The notes under the pieces: model-generated
Seen by the model: the letters and a program-made list of their open reading frames with translations, nothing else
Databases searched by the model: none
What the model was told of the DNA's origin: nothing
Source of the DNA: Isoetes taiwanensis
Lineage: Eukaryota > Streptophyta > Lycopodiopsida > Isoetales > Isoetaceae
Direction of reading: 5' to 3'
Length of the DNA: 64,000 nucleotides
Assembly: GCA_021234155.1 (NCBI GenBank)
Contig: JAJEKV010000047.1
Span: 3,214,494 to 3,278,493, forward strand
Translations under genes and position numbers: made by a program
In this document: positions 1 to 11,386 of the stretch, one piece after another
Layout: each line of letters opens with the position of its first letter
How positions within the stretch are numbered: position 1 is the first letter of the stretch

Positions 1-979
1 AACACAAGGCCCCCAATTTACTACTCAGTTTAAATATAACACTAGATTCACGTTAGCAAGATCGTGGCCGCGATCCTGCGATGCTCTTATTACGATGGCG
101 GTGACTATATCCATAACCATATTTATTGATGACGGCGTATTTATTGACGACGTGGCGTATTTAATGGCGCCATTAATGCCGATGATCGTATTTATGAACG
201 ATGGTGATATTTATGGCGGGGTCCAGTTAAAGAAGTGCCCGTATGAGAAGATTTTTGAATCCCGCCATCATGATGGACGAAACGACTATTTTAAAAAAGT
301 GTACCATGAAAGTGATACCTTCCGAAACATGTATCGTGAAAGTAACATTTTTCGAATTCGTGTTCTACCAGCCATGGACATAAATTCCACGCGAAATGTG
401 GAACCCTACGACACCTGACAGAATTGACCCGCCACCTTACAAGCCCAATTATTGTCCGAGCAAGAAGACGTATGCATGAGCTAATCAAGCAACAAAAATG
501 AAGACATCTACCTTTGAAGACTCTTAAAAGATATTTGTAATGAAGAACCAAGGGAGAACATTGATTGGGCATCATACAAGTATGGCAAGGAAGTTGAAAT
601 TCAAGCAAGAAGATCTGAGCATAAATTGAAGACCCTTTGAACAAGATTGCGTATTAAACGGGAGCAAAAGGAATATTCCTTAAAGTTTCCCTTTCTTTTA
701 CAAAAGGGGGTAAAACGAGGTAAAAAAAGGGTGCATAAAATTGCTCCCCCTCCGGTAATGACTAATTCTTTTATGAACGAGAGAATTGGCTTTGTGAAAG
801 TGACTGTTTTTCATGCAACTAGATTTTTTCTGAAGTATGTTTTTAAAGAACCTCTAATGTAAAAGAATACAACATTTAACAAAAGATTGAAGTGAAGTCT
901 GTAACTGGAATTGTAGTATTTTCAAAATTTGAGGATAAAATCTTCATATTCACATGCAAAATTTACAGTCTTTTAAGAC
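1..979. other. Non-coding left edge
   Basis: No supportable gene. Around positions 120-210 the words GGCGTATTTATTGA and GACGTGGCGTATTTAATGG recur as an imperfect short repeat. The open frames here are short, lack recognisable motifs and have no supporting splice or promoter context. Confidence 0.5.
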
Positions 980-1927
980 TCAGTTATGTGCAAAAGTGTG
1001 AGGAGTGATGAGGGAGGGATCATATTCATTTATGCCATCCTCATCAGCTTCACTTCTTTCACTATCACTTGAGGAAGTGCTTGAGTTATCTTCCTCGTCA
1101 CTATCAACAGATGGTGAAGCGTTGCCACCACCACTCCCTTCTTCATCCTCTTCCTCGTAATTACAAGCCTTCTTAAGCAAATTGATCGTCCTTTGGTGTA
1201 GAAGATTGTCAGATTTCAATTTAAAATCATAGCACAATATTGTCACGTCACTTAGGTTCAGCTCATCCCTACAACCCACTTTCTTGGACTTTCTCCCCTT
1301 TCCTTGAGATCTCATTTCTAACTCATATCTACCTTCAAAAGTATTTTTTGAACGTGTTGCAAGCCAATGAATCTTGAGTTTAGTTATTAAGCCTTCCTCC
1401 TTGACTGTGTCAAGTACTTTTGCTATCTAAAAAGGTCGACCTTTGTCATCCTCCTCAGTTGGAAGAGCAATCAGCATACCTTTGGCAATTTCTATGACAT
1501 TACCTTGAGGCTCAGGACCTGCCTGGTTCTCGGGTTGCTGAAAAGTGTTAGGCCATTGAAACAGTTCTTGCAACTGTCTTAGAGCTAGGTTTTGCAAAAT
1601 AATTTTCTGTTCAAGAAAGAAATTTCTCCACCACATCTGGTCTTCTTCTAAGAAGTACTTAACGCCCGAGGAAATTCCATTCTTAATGGCTTTCAGGGAT
1701 GTCACTGGGGTACTTTTCTTCTGCTTAGACTCCTTAGGATTTTTGAGAGGAAGTTGCTCAGCACGTTCTATGAAACAAGTATCTGGAACAGATTTAAGGA
1801 CGCGCAATCCCTCCAGTGGACTCCAGTCCTTAGTTGTGGTGTACTTCTTCCTCTGTAAGAAGCTTTGTCCATCCTTCAAGTAGAACTTGATGTGATGTTG
1901 AAAGGTGAGATCATTCAACTTTTTCAC
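980..1927 (-). pseudogene. C-terminal remnant of a transposase-like gene (DUF7869/CCCIYHV-type tail)
   Basis: Reading on the minus strand, one frame runs from about 1927 to 980 and is broken only by a TAG at 1427-1429. The part before the stop has the segment KGMLIALPTEEDDKGRPF. After the stop the frame continues with IAKVLDTVKEEG and then LKIHWLATRSK, followed by an acidic, serine-rich tail. This order (short beta-barrel-like segment with an IAKV/HW pattern, then an acidic end) resembles the tails of the transposase-like genes at 3558-5448 and 45434-47510. The catalytic part is absent, so this is a truncated copy. The assignment rests on pattern similarity within the window, not on a database match. 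No function is likely. Confidence 0.5.
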
Positions 1928-3089
1928 AACTTGTCCTCTATGGGTGAAAGCATGTTGTAGTGGAACACCCTGGGTGTCCCCCCTGTCCCCCCTAAAAATG
2001 TGGTGGGAGATATCAAATTTGTGGTGCGATTTTAAATGTTTGTTTGGCGCCTAGTGCATGTACTGCCCGGATTCAATCATTTCTTGAACTGCAACAACCC
2101 TATTCCTACGCCACCCGTCCCATTCCAATTTCCTACGCCACCCGTCCCATTCCAATCTCCACCGAACCGATTTCTAAACCCACCCACCCACCGCCTTTCC
2201 CGAAGCACACGGCTATGGCGCTTAATCCGGTTGTGGATCAATCCGTTCATACCTTCAATCATTTAATTTGGAAGCAAATCGCCTAAAATCTCAAACCGAG
2301 AACCTGGTAAGAGAAAGAGAACTCGAAACAAGAACGGGATCATAAAAGACGCGTAAAGGAAAAGACAAAGGGAAGCTAAAGAAGAATTAGCAAAAATTGC
2401 ATCGCCAGGGGAGGATCCACGAACGGCCTCTACTAGGCGTCGGATGGTATTAAAATTGTTATCTTCATTTCATAGCACCACTAAAGGCTTGTCTAACAAA
2501 TGATAAGAAAGAGGTTTTGCTAGATTATCTGCGGGGATGACACAATGGACAGCCAGACTTGGCGAAGAGCTTGAAAGATTTGCAAGCCAAGAGCATTGTG
2601 GTCAGCAAACCTCGGGGCTTCCATTCAACTTGTGAAGAAGTCTAACAGCAATGACATGCTTTAGCGACCAAGAGTAGTTGCCTTGCTATGGCCGTAGAGA
2701 GGAAGCATTAATACCGAAAGTGCTAATCCCATCGGTTACTCGGGGTTTTGGTAAACCTACTGGGTGTTCATCCTAGGAATCTTACCAAAGCAAAATTGAA
2801 GAGGGAAGAGATAGATTGCAAAGGGGAAATGGGTTTTGTACAAAAGAGTTAGAAGAGCGGATGCAATTCCCAATTACGTAATAGAACTTGTGCGACAATT
2901 TTGGACCGAAAACAATGGGGTCTCTCCAAATGCAAAAGGATGTTAAGTTCGTAAGATTGGAAACGAAATGTAAGAGAGGATCATGCCACTCACTATCTGG
3001 AAGAATCACGAGGTTATTTCATTTCTTCATCTTCACCACATTTTTATTGTTAATGTGGTATGTGGTTAGTGATTGCTTGTGATATGTGG
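1928..3089. other. Intergenic stretch with a short direct repeat
   Basis: A 27-bp unit containing CCTACGCCACCCGTCCCATT is repeated twice at about 2103-2158. The plus-strand frame from 2044 to 2286 is proline-rich and stops soon after. A charged, coiled-coil-like reading (LKSQTENLVRERELETR) follows near 2290 but is interrupted by stops. I cannot assign a gene. Confidence 0.4.
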
Positions 3090-3556
3090 TTCTTTGTGGT
3101 GAGGCACGTGGTGTGAAATAAATCTTTGTCAATATATGCTTTGTGGTGCCTAGTGTGGTGAATAAAATGGTGTAAAATACATCTTTGTAATATATGCTAT
3201 GTGGTGCCTAGTGTGGTGAATAACATGGTGTAAAATAAATCTTTGTAATATATGCTATGTGGTCCCTAGTGTGGTGAATAACATGGTGTGGTGCCTAGTG
3301 TGGTGAAAAATATGGTGTAAAATAAATGATGTAATATATTCTATGTGGTGCATAGTGTGGTGAATAAAGAGGTGTAAAATGAATGTCCATAATATATGCT
3401 ATGTGGTGCCTAGTGTGGTGAAAAATATGGTGTACAATAAATTACGTAATATATGCGTTGTGGTGCCTAGTGTGGTGAATAAGGAGGTGTAAGATGAATA
3501 TACATAATATATGCTATGTGGTGCCTAGTGTGGTGGAAAATGTAGTGTGCAATAAA
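3090..3556. repeat. GTGGTG minisatellite, unit about 60 bp
   Basis: Tandem, diverged copies of a unit that reads roughly GTGGTGCCTAGTGTGGTGAA, then a TAAAATAAAT stretch and ATATATGCTAT. About seven or eight copies are visible. The array abuts the first frame of the transposase-like gene that starts near 3558. Confidence 0.85.
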
Positions 3557-3557
3557 T

Positions 3558-5448
3558 ATGCTGATCACCTTGTTATCTTCCTTGCAGTTGCAATTGTTCA
3601 GGAAATTCAAGACGAAACATCCTAGTGTTCTAATCAAACAGAGGATGTTTGAAAAGCTGAAACCATGGTTTGTTGTAAAATTAAAGGACTTCAATAGTTG
3701 CTGCTGTATATACCATGTTAGAATGCAGATGCTAATAGATGGCTTCAATAGTATGAGAACTAAGCACCCAAAAAGCTGCAGCTGCACTTGTCAGCTTTGC
3801 AGGTCAGACATATATGGTGAATGCAGGGCGTTTGAATACAAAATAAGTAGCACAAGAAGTCTGTGGCAGGGAATTTTATGTGAGAAAACTAGCTTCCAAC
3901 CTTACCATAAGAGGGAATGCATTCTGGGTGAGTGTAAATAGTGTGGGATTAAGAAGTTCCCTATCTGCCCACATGAACAGATTCCTGAAGTGGGAATACC
4001 TAGACTATGAAAAAACTGTATTCAGAGATGGCAGCAAGAAGTCTAAGCTCGTTCACCAACACAATGAAACTGCAAGTCTTCCACTGGTGAACAAAATGTT
4101 GGAGAAGCTTCCAAAATTTCCTTTACACAACTTCAGATATAAGTGGCAGGCAGGCCAGTACAAAGAACTCCTTGATAACTTGCCTGGAGATGCTTACCTA
4201 TCCGTGGTTGACTTCGCAGAGAACTATACTTTTAAGGAGCAGAATGAAGTTCAGTCCATGCGCTGGGTCAACAACCAGATAACTATATTTGTTCAAATAA
4301 CCTATCAGGTTGATCCACAGACAGACACCATTGAGAAGGAAACACACTACTATGTGTCGGATGATAGGGAACATGACACACTTTTTGTTCAACATTGTTT
4401 TATGAAACATTTTGAGTACTTAAAGCAGAAAGGCAATGTCCCCAAACAGCACTATGTATTTTCAGATGGTGCTGCATCACAATTCAAAGCAGCCAGATCA
4501 TTTTATTTTGTTGGAAGGTACAGTTGTGATACATGAGGGTCAACATGATGTGGAACTTCTTTGGATCAAACCATGGAAAAGGTGAACATGATGGGAAGGC
4601 AGCAGAATTGAAAAGATGGATATGAGGTCTACAGCTTAAACATCCTGACATTAAACTAGATAATGCCCATGATGTGGTGAAAATTGCAGAGAAACCATTA
4701 TGTGGTACATCTGAGTGGACTGAAAATGGAAGAAAAGTTCGAGATACTTCGGAAAATAAAACCCGAGGATATCAACAGAAAAAGGCTTGGGATGCGAGAC
4801 AATTCGAAACCCAGGCAAATTCATTCAGTCCATGGATTCAGCACAGGAAATCCAACACAGCTACATACCAGAAAGCTATCATGTTTTTGCAGCAATTGTT
4901 TGGATGGAAAATGGGACATGTGTGAGAACGAATTGTATGTAGATGAATGGGACCTTGTAGTCGTTGAACCATCCTCCAATGTTCATGCGGATGTGGAAGA
5001 GACCCGCAAGTCTACCAGACCACTATACTCAACCTTGGCAAATGTACTTGCAGAAGCACTTAGAGAAGGAGACAGACTTTGCAAATTCTTTGCACCTAAA
5101 GGGAACGAGGAGGATTCTGTATTTTGGATGTTGCTATGCACCAAGCCAAAATTTGAAGTTGAAAATGACTTCAAGCAGAACGGAAACTTGTTTATGAGAG
5201 ATGAAACCGTTGTGGAGGGCATTAACTATAGAAAGAAGCCTCGGTCAAAGGTGATATATGAGTTGTTGACAAACGAGCCAAAGTCACTTGTATTCTCTAC
5301 TCAAATTTGTGCTATTCGAGTTCCCATGCAGCAGATCAAGAAAGGTGCTCGAACTGTTTACAGGCTAGACCAGGCAGATGAGGAAAAGATTCTAGAAAAC
5401 TTGCCCGAGGTTTTATCTGATGAAGATAGCATGTCTGATGAAGAATAG
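3558..5448 (+). pseudogene. Decayed transposase-like gene with CCCIYHV and HGKGEHDG motifs
   Basis: Pieces in several frames read in order as one protein. First comes a cysteine-rich region with HPSVLIKQRMFEKLKPWFV, then CCCIYHV and CSCTCQLC (3558-3941). Next is a core with VVDFAENY (Asp codon 4210), FSDGAASQF (Asp codon 4465) and NFFGSNHGKGEHDG (around 4560-4595). Last is CFCSNCLDGKWDMC and an acidic C-terminus ending at 5448. The spaced Asp, Asp and Glu/Asp residues suggest an RNase H-fold DDE-type core; this is inference from order and spacing. Lesions are a TAG inside the GECK-CGIKK segment near 3940, a frame change near 3975, a stop after position 4536 and a stop near 4613. I do not know a formal family name. 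The product cannot be full length. Confidence 0.6.
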
Positions 5449-5760
5449 CTGAACACATTCTTACAGGTTAGGAAATGATTCAGAAATTTTGAATATGTTG
5501 TTGTGTCTTGCCTTGTTTGGGAATAATATAAGAAACTCAATTCCATGCTCAATTGTATTTTGATGTCCCTTGTTTCAATGTAATATGTTTGCTTCTGATG
5601 TAATATGTAATTGTATTCTGATGTCTCTTCTCCCGACACAGATAGATCCTTCTGAACAGCTTTTCTACTGAAATGCTTTCCTTTTCCTTAAATTCTCTCG
5701 GTCCCATCAATTCCTCTCATCATCCTTTGGCTGACAGCCGTACCCGAAAATCATTATGGG

Positions 5761-6567
5761 ATGGCGAAAATTAATGACCTCGGGCAACCCAAAAGGCCCG
5801 AGATGCCATTCTTCTTGCTCCCGACCGAGTTTACAGTTTATTACAGCAGTTCGGGAGCAGACAGTTTACAGTTTACAGCTGGGTGGGAAGCAGTTTACAG
5901 TTTACAGCTTACAGCAGCTACTACAGCAGACATGGCCAACTTCACCTCTTGGATGCTGCAAAACGATGGAGTGCCGGAATGGGACAATGTGACCAGAGAA
6001 GAAGAGCCCATAATACCTAGGCGTGCTGTCCCGATTTTCAGCCATGCAGAATGGATGGACATGCTCAGGCAACAGAAATTACTCTATTCACCGGATGAGA
6101 ATATGACCACAGAAATGCTGAAAACTCTCACCAGGAGGTTGAATTGTACACCACAGCTCCCAGACCTCTCAACTTACTCTGCCTCCACTGAAATTTTTAC
6201 ACACCAGCATCTTTGGCCCGTTCCTCATACTATTGACCAGGATCTGCAAAGGTTGAGACCTTTTCTGCTTAATGGCTACCAAGCCTTTACGCTAGACAGG
6301 TTCCTCTTTTGTTATGATAGGTTGTTTACAGAGGACCAATTCCTTCACTTCAGGGATATGTACTATCATCACAAGGCCTTGCAGGATGGACATGGAGAAG
6401 CTGCTATTCTGTTTGGTAACACTCCACCATTATGGTTTTTTGCTTTCCCTCCAGAATGGGAGCAAATAGGCTGGGAAGCTGACCCGGTGGCCACTGATCT
6501 GGTGATCATAGAAGATGACGAGGAGGAGCTGGACCCAGATCTCTTTTTGATAGACCCACAGGAATGA
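5761..6567 (+). CDS. Hypothetical protein, 268 aa, acidic C-terminus
   Basis: An uninterrupted frame ends in a TGA at 6565-6567. The first ATG at 5761 gives 268 residues, but its first ~55 codons include a CAGTTTACAGTTTACAG repeat (about 5835-5925) that looks non-coding. The ATG at 5932, starting MANFTSWMLQNDGVPEW, is a credible alternative. The body is rich in Trp, Phe and Pro (HQHLWPVPHTIDQD, PPLWFFAFPPEWEQIGW) and the end is strongly acidic (IIEDDEEELDPDLF). No signal peptide or membrane segment is seen and I recognise no family. It follows the transposase-like gene on the same strand, so it may be an accessory ORF of that element, but no shared terminal repeats were found. Confidence 0.45.
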   Translation: MAKINDLGQPKRPEMPFFLLPTEFTVYYSSSGADSLQFTAGWEAVYSLQLTAATTADMANFTSWMLQNDGVPEWDNVTREEEPIIPRRAVPIFSHAEWMDMLRQQKLLYSPDENMTTEMLKTLTRRLNCTPQLPDLSTYSASTEIFTHQHLWPVPHTIDQDLQRLRPFLLNGYQAFTLDRFLFCYDRLFTEDQFLHFRDMYYHHKALQDGHGEAAILFGNTPPLWFFAFPPEWEQIGWEADPVATDLVIIEDDEEELDPDLFLIDPQE

Positions 6568-6829
6568 AAACAAGTGTATATAATCTGAAATGTAACCTTA
6601 TGTAATCATTTTATATGTTTAATATAAATCTTCACTCTTCAATCTTTACTGTTTAATTGACAGGGTGAAAGTGACACACAGAAAAATTACATTAAGGATG
6701 AACGGAATGGGACAGAGAAACACATGATGAAACCCACCACTGGAAATCTGTCACATCAAATGCAAGTTCAATCATTCAAAAGCTGGCTGTGCAGGAAAGA
6801 TTGGAGGGAAACCCTAAATCTAGTTTTGC

Positions 6830-7326
6830 ATGCAGACATTGGCTTATCCCGATCCAGCTATGGCGGAAGAAAACAGAAGGAGAACACGGGCACAAACAAT
6901 TTCGCCAGTTCAAATGCAGTCGCATCTGGTAAGACCTATACTGGAGCAAATAAACCAGGAACAGAGGCGGATATTAGAGGAGCGGAGGACCCATGAATTC
7001 CGAGGTATTCTAGGCTTAAAACATAGGTTAATTCCTGATGGGCTTAAAGAATTAGAAGCCAAGGCAGTGATAGGCGGTTGCCTTTCTTATTACTAATGAT
7101 GTTGTTTTACACAGATGCAGTCAGGAGACTTAACAGAGCTGGTGCAGCCGACAGGGTTCTGGGGGTGGCGTATGATTCTGAGGATGAGTTCGCAGCTCTC
7201 CCCATGCTTGAGGAAGAGGATATATTCATCGAACTAAAGCAGGAAATGATCCATGCTTCAGCCATTAAAAAAGTGCTCAACAGGCCAGCGCATGGAGACA
7301 CAACAACCCGAGACAATACTTTGTGA
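6830..7326 (+). CDS. Hypothetical, possibly two-exon gene fragment
   Basis: Two frames look coding. The first (from 6830) has AEENRRRTRAQTISPVQM and EQINQEQRRILEERRTHEF, a charged helical stretch, and stays open to 7096. The second (7078-7326) reads DAVRRLNRAGAADRVLG, then the acidic DSEDEFAALPMLEEEDIF, and stops at 7326. Between them lies an intron-like piece with a TTACTAATG branch-site-like sequence and a TTTTACACAG acceptor near 7112. The exact donor that would keep frame was not resolved. No family is recognised. It lies downstream of the acidic 268-aa ORF on the same strand and may belong to the same element. Confidence 0.35.
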
Positions 7327-7447
7327 ATCAGATCATAAGTGGGAGCGTAAACGAGAAGCTCATGTTTTAGTGTTCTTTGATTTCACCAACTATTCAGCAG
7401 AAAAACTTGATGAAATCTTGGACATACTTGAAGAAGAAGAGTTCTGA

Positions 7448-8309
7448 GATCTCACAATGCGGATCCGATTGAGGCCCGATGAATCAGATGTCATCATTAA
7501 CCTCTTCAAAACAGCTATTATTATATCTCTAATGCATTTTGATAATACTAGAAGCTCGGGGTTATAGTTTTCCTCGATTTTTCTCAGATAATACTTCATT
7601 TCATAAGAAGTATGAACTATTCTACCGGTGTGGTAGATTTCCATATGTATTTTTCTCCCTTTGAAATATAAAAACAACGTTTGCATCACCACGCCTTCAC
7701 CACGTTTTCACCACATTTTTCACCACGGCTTTCACCACAGATTTCACCATAATCAGCCGGGGGCATTGACCATTTTTGACCCGGTCGAGAAAATGGAATG
7801 GCTCTCGATTCCCGATAGTATCTTGACCGATTTTGGTGACGAATATATGGATCCCAAATTAGGTCCCCTGAATTGATATGAGGCCAAAATTCATTGAGCT
7901 CGCTTTGTGCAAAGATTCTTGCAAGGCCACTAACTTTTGCTTCGTGGAATTCTCTTTTTTTTTTTCGGTTTCTTTTGAACTCTATTTCTTTTTGAACCCG
8001 AGCCACCCATCTCATATTTTCCTATTTATTTGTCGAAATGGTTACCATATTTTGTTAGTGTGCGGATCATAGATTCTCGCACCTTCAAATTCCTTGTTTG
8101 CATTTTATAATTAATGACAAAAAGTTCAAATTTAACCGAAAGAACAATTGAAAACTCGAGAGAACAGTTAAAGCAAAACAAGTTCTATTGCAAAACAAGG
8201 ACTATTGCAAAACAAGTTACATCATTAATGAAAAGCCTTTACAAAGAATAGTCACAAGGACTATTGCCAAAAAATTGAAACCGGGGATTACAATACAAAT
8301 CTAAACTAA
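7448..8309. other. Intergenic, no gene seen
   Basis: A short CACCACG/TTTCACCAC-rich stretch lies at about 7680-7750, related in word content to the repeats at 8.8 and 28.5 kb. A T-tract is at about 7953-7964. Nothing else is supported. Confidence 0.5.
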
Positions 8310-8636
8310 TCAGGCGGGGGCCATCTTGAGCTCTATATGGAGGTCGTCCTCGCAGGCATACATCTTCATTTCGAGGAGTCGCTCCTCGTCATCATAACCT
8401 GCATGCACCCACTCGAGCACCCGCAATGAAGCGACAGCTTGATGATCCATGATGAGCTTCTCCACCTCTGGTGGAGTGAACTTGGCCACCATCATGTCGG
8501 CGGCCTCTCCTGCGGTGGAGGAAGACACGGATCCTCCCGCAGAAGCCACGGATTCTCGACCGTCTTTGGCCGCGAAGGAGCGCAGTACAATGGCCGGGAT
8601 AGTGTTCCTGCGGAGTGTAGTCTTGAACTTGGCCAT
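8310..8636 (-). CDS. Hypothetical small protein, about 108 aa
   Basis: On the minus strand the frame from the ATG at 8636 reads MAKFKTTLRRNTIPAIVLRS and continues with a Ser/Ala-rich linker and DDEERLLEMKMYACEDDLHI, ending at 8310. A longer reading from 8828 exists, but its extra N-terminus falls partly in repeat DNA, so 8636 is preferred. No domain is recognised. Low-repeat, more GC-rich composition than the flanks and an acidic, amphipathic C-terminal half favour a coding origin. It ends where non-repetitive DNA resumes, so it could be a captured gene fragment. Confidence 0.35.
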   Translation of the reverse strand: MAKFKTTLRRNTIPAIVLRSFAAKDGRESVASAGGSVSSSTAGEAADMMVAKFTPPEVEKLIMDHQAVASLRVLEWVHAGYDDEERLLEMKMYACEDDLHIELKMAPA

Positions 8637-8789
8637 GGCGGAAGTGAAGGAGATGGACGGAATGGGGAAGGAGTGAAGGAGATGGCGGAATAGACGATGG
8701 GGACGGAATGAAGCTGCGGGCGTAATTTTGGGAATAAAGGGATGCAAATCGTAGGCATCCATACGATTTTGGGAATGAGGCGTAAGAGG

Positions 8790-9520
8790 AAAGGGACGTT
8801 TGCATGCATGCCACCTAGGCTCCAACATGCCACGAAAGGGTCAAGCATGCCACATAGACCGAAAAGCATGCCACCTAGGCTCCAACATGTCAAGGTGGCT
8901 CAAACATGCCACCTAGGCTCCAACATGCCACGTAAGCCCCAACATGCCACCTATGATTCACCACATGATTCACCACATGATTCACCAAATGCACCACATG
9001 ATCCACCACATGCACCATTTGCATCACCAAACATGTTGGTCAATGGAAGTCAAACATGTAACAAAGGTCATGTAAAGGCTCAAGCATGCCAAGGTGGCTC
9101 AAATATGCCACCTAGGCTCCAACATGCCAAGGTGGCTCAAACATGCCACCTAGGCTCCAACATGCCACGTAAGCTCCAACATGCCACCTATGATTCACCA
9201 CATGATTCACCAAATGCACCACATGATTCACCACATGCACTATTTGCATCACCAAACATGTTGGTCAATGAAAGTCAAACATGTAACAAAGGTCATGTAA
9301 AGGCTCAAGCATGCCAAGGTGGCTCAAATATGCCACCTAGGCTCAAACATGCCAAGGTGGCTCAAACATGCCACCTAGGCTCCAACATGCCACGTAAGCT
9401 CCAAAGATGCCACCTATGATTCACCACATGATTCACCACATGGTTCACCAAATGCACCACATGATTCACCACATGCACCATTTGCATCACCACATCTATC
9501 ACGACATGTAACACCACATT
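8790..9520. repeat. Higher-order CATGCCACC / CACCACATG repeat
   Basis: Short words (CATGCCACCTAGGCTCCAA, GATTCACCACAT, GCATCACCAAACATGTTGG) are arranged in a larger unit of roughly 230-240 bp that repeats about three times (starts near 8830, 9070 and 9305). Any open frame through it is a by-product of a repeat period close to a multiple of three. Confidence 0.85.
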
Positions 9521-9876
9521 GTCATGAATCTTTGAATACATCAATTTCTTCCGAGATTTGAACTCCACCGTAGTGTTGCTCGTCACCCGAAAAAAGTCTA
9601 TTGTATACAATAGTATACAACAATGTACATTAGAGTGTCAATGAAAGAATAGGTTACAAGAATAACCTCTTTGGTTACAATAATACAAACATGTGATTAC
9701 AAGTAAAGATCTATTAATCTGTCAACTTCAGCTTCATTACTACAAAGAATCGTAAGCTTCACAACATCAATCATCATTTCAGCGGTCCAACATTTCAACT
9801 AGAATTTGGTACACCCTGCAACAAACATATCAGGCCTCACATTGGATGAGTAATACCTTCAAATTTACGAACTCAC

Positions 9877-10512
9877 CTTGCATTGGGATAGTATGTCCAA
9901 GTCTCGCATTACTGCAGCCACAACATGCTAGAAAGACACATATAGCAGGACCACACGACCAGCAATCAGACTGAGTGGGGGAACTTGTAATTTTCTTGTG
10001 GCGCAGCTTTATGGTGCTTGGGAATTTTGTGTTTGCATCCTCAACAAAACTCATGACAGGCTCGGAGCCCTTGTACATTTCTAGGCTGTCAAAATGGTAC
10101 ACACCTGGCTGACATTTAACTGGCTGACCTCCAAGACCTACAATGACATACACTGTCCAGTGCTGCTGATAACATGCTAGCAGAATGGTACGTTCCGAAA
10201 TTGCAAGTTGAGGGTTCAACAGTTTGTCTGACTTCCTGTAACCTGATGCATCTTCTGATTTGCCCGAGTTTCTATCTGTGTCTAATGCTTTCGAAGGGGT
10301 GTGAGTGTCTTGTCCCCCTAGCTGACCACATTGTACCTCTATATCTACAAAGTAGGGATGAAGAAGTAAGCTACATATCCCAATTGCATCAAACAAGACT
10401 TGGTTACCTTTGAGGGTAGAAAATAATTCCCTTTTTGGTGTGCTATATGGACTCACAAAGTCATTGCCACCAGTATGAACAGTTAGACCTGAATTAGTAA
10501 ACGGCACCATGC
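9877..10512 (-). CDS. Ulp1-type (peptidase C48) cysteine-protease exon
   Basis: The minus-strand exon runs from a likely acceptor (TTTGCAG, ending at 10513) to a likely donor (CAAG then GTGAGT, exon end 9877). Its C-terminal half has the Ulp1 signature order: His in QQHWTVYVIVGL, Asp in VYHFDSLEMYKG, and Gln plus nucleophile Cys in QSDCWSCGPAICVFLACCGC. Ulp1/SENP-like enzymes cleave SUMO-type isopeptide bonds, and related proteases are known cargo of plant MULE and CACTA-type transposons. The N-terminal part (about residues 1-100) is low in recognisable motifs. No frameshift is visible within the exon. Only one exon is found, so whether it is part of an element or a host gene copy is unclear. 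The nearby fold-backs and coiled-coil exon suggest mobile DNA. Confidence 0.65.
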
Positions 10513-10566
10513 TCTGCAAACCTGGAATTGAATCACAATTGATTGTAACTATGCTTTGGTTTTTTT

Positions 10567-10970
10567 AACTAAGCTCCAGGCTTTTTTACTCTCTTTACGA
10601 TGTTCCTGTTTATATATATCTAAAGTGCCCCCTAAAATGAGCGAGCGATCTCATCCCAGGGGGCACTTTAGATACAACAAACAGGACAAGCAAAAGAGAC
10701 TAAGCCAGCCAGGATCTTGTTTTATGTCGGGCTTACTCCCTTTTTCGAAGTTTCTGTTGATGTATCTAATTAACACACCGAGTGGAGCGATGTCATCCTA
10801 GGGGGCAAATTAGATACATCAAACGAAAAAACGAAGGAGACTAAGCCAGGCTTACTCTCTTTTCGAGTTTCCTGCGATGTATCTAATTCGCCACCTAAAA
10901 TGAGTGAGCGACCTCATCCTAGGGGCAAATTAGACACATCAAACAGGACAAACGAAAGAGACTAAGCCGT
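10567..10970. repeat. Three consecutive fold-back (inverted-repeat) units
   Basis: Three hairpin-forming units follow one another: about 10579-10706, 10729-10847 and 10849-10968. Each starts near GGCTTACTCYCTTTT and ends with the complementary GARACTAAGCC. Arms include ATGTATCTAATT paired with AATTAGATACAT, and a central AATGAGYGAGCGA-type loop recurs in two of them. They lie just upstream of the Ulp1-type exon. Confidence 0.85.
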
Positions 10971-11386
10971 GGTGAAAGATTAGGAAGTCCACTAATCCTA
11001 ATTGGCATCCGCCCCTTACATCGGGCCCTTAGCATGTAAACTAAGCTACCTATAAGTGCTCACCGTAGTGCCTCGGTAGCTTGAAGTTGCTTTTGATCCT
11101 CCCTACTCACACCTAAGGCTTGTACCCATGTCAGAGAAAATTCATGACAAAGAATTCTCAATGCAATGATGATTACAAATCCCGCAAAGTGAACATAAAT
11201 TTGTCAATGAGAATACAATTATACTAAGCACTTCAGAATTTTGTTATGAAGTACCTCAAGAGGCCGAAAGGACATGGAAGATGGTATTGGTGGATTTGAT
11301 TCAAGAATCAAAGTTGGTAGTGGTTTCCCCATCCACCGAAGGATCTTGCCACGTAATGGACAGCCACTACCATAATCTTCACCTTA

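Noticed and set aside
8742-9419. 225-aa open frame rich in CHLGSNMP and DSPHDSP words
   Set aside because: It spans the higher-order CATGCCACC repeat; the regular period keeps the frame open by chance.
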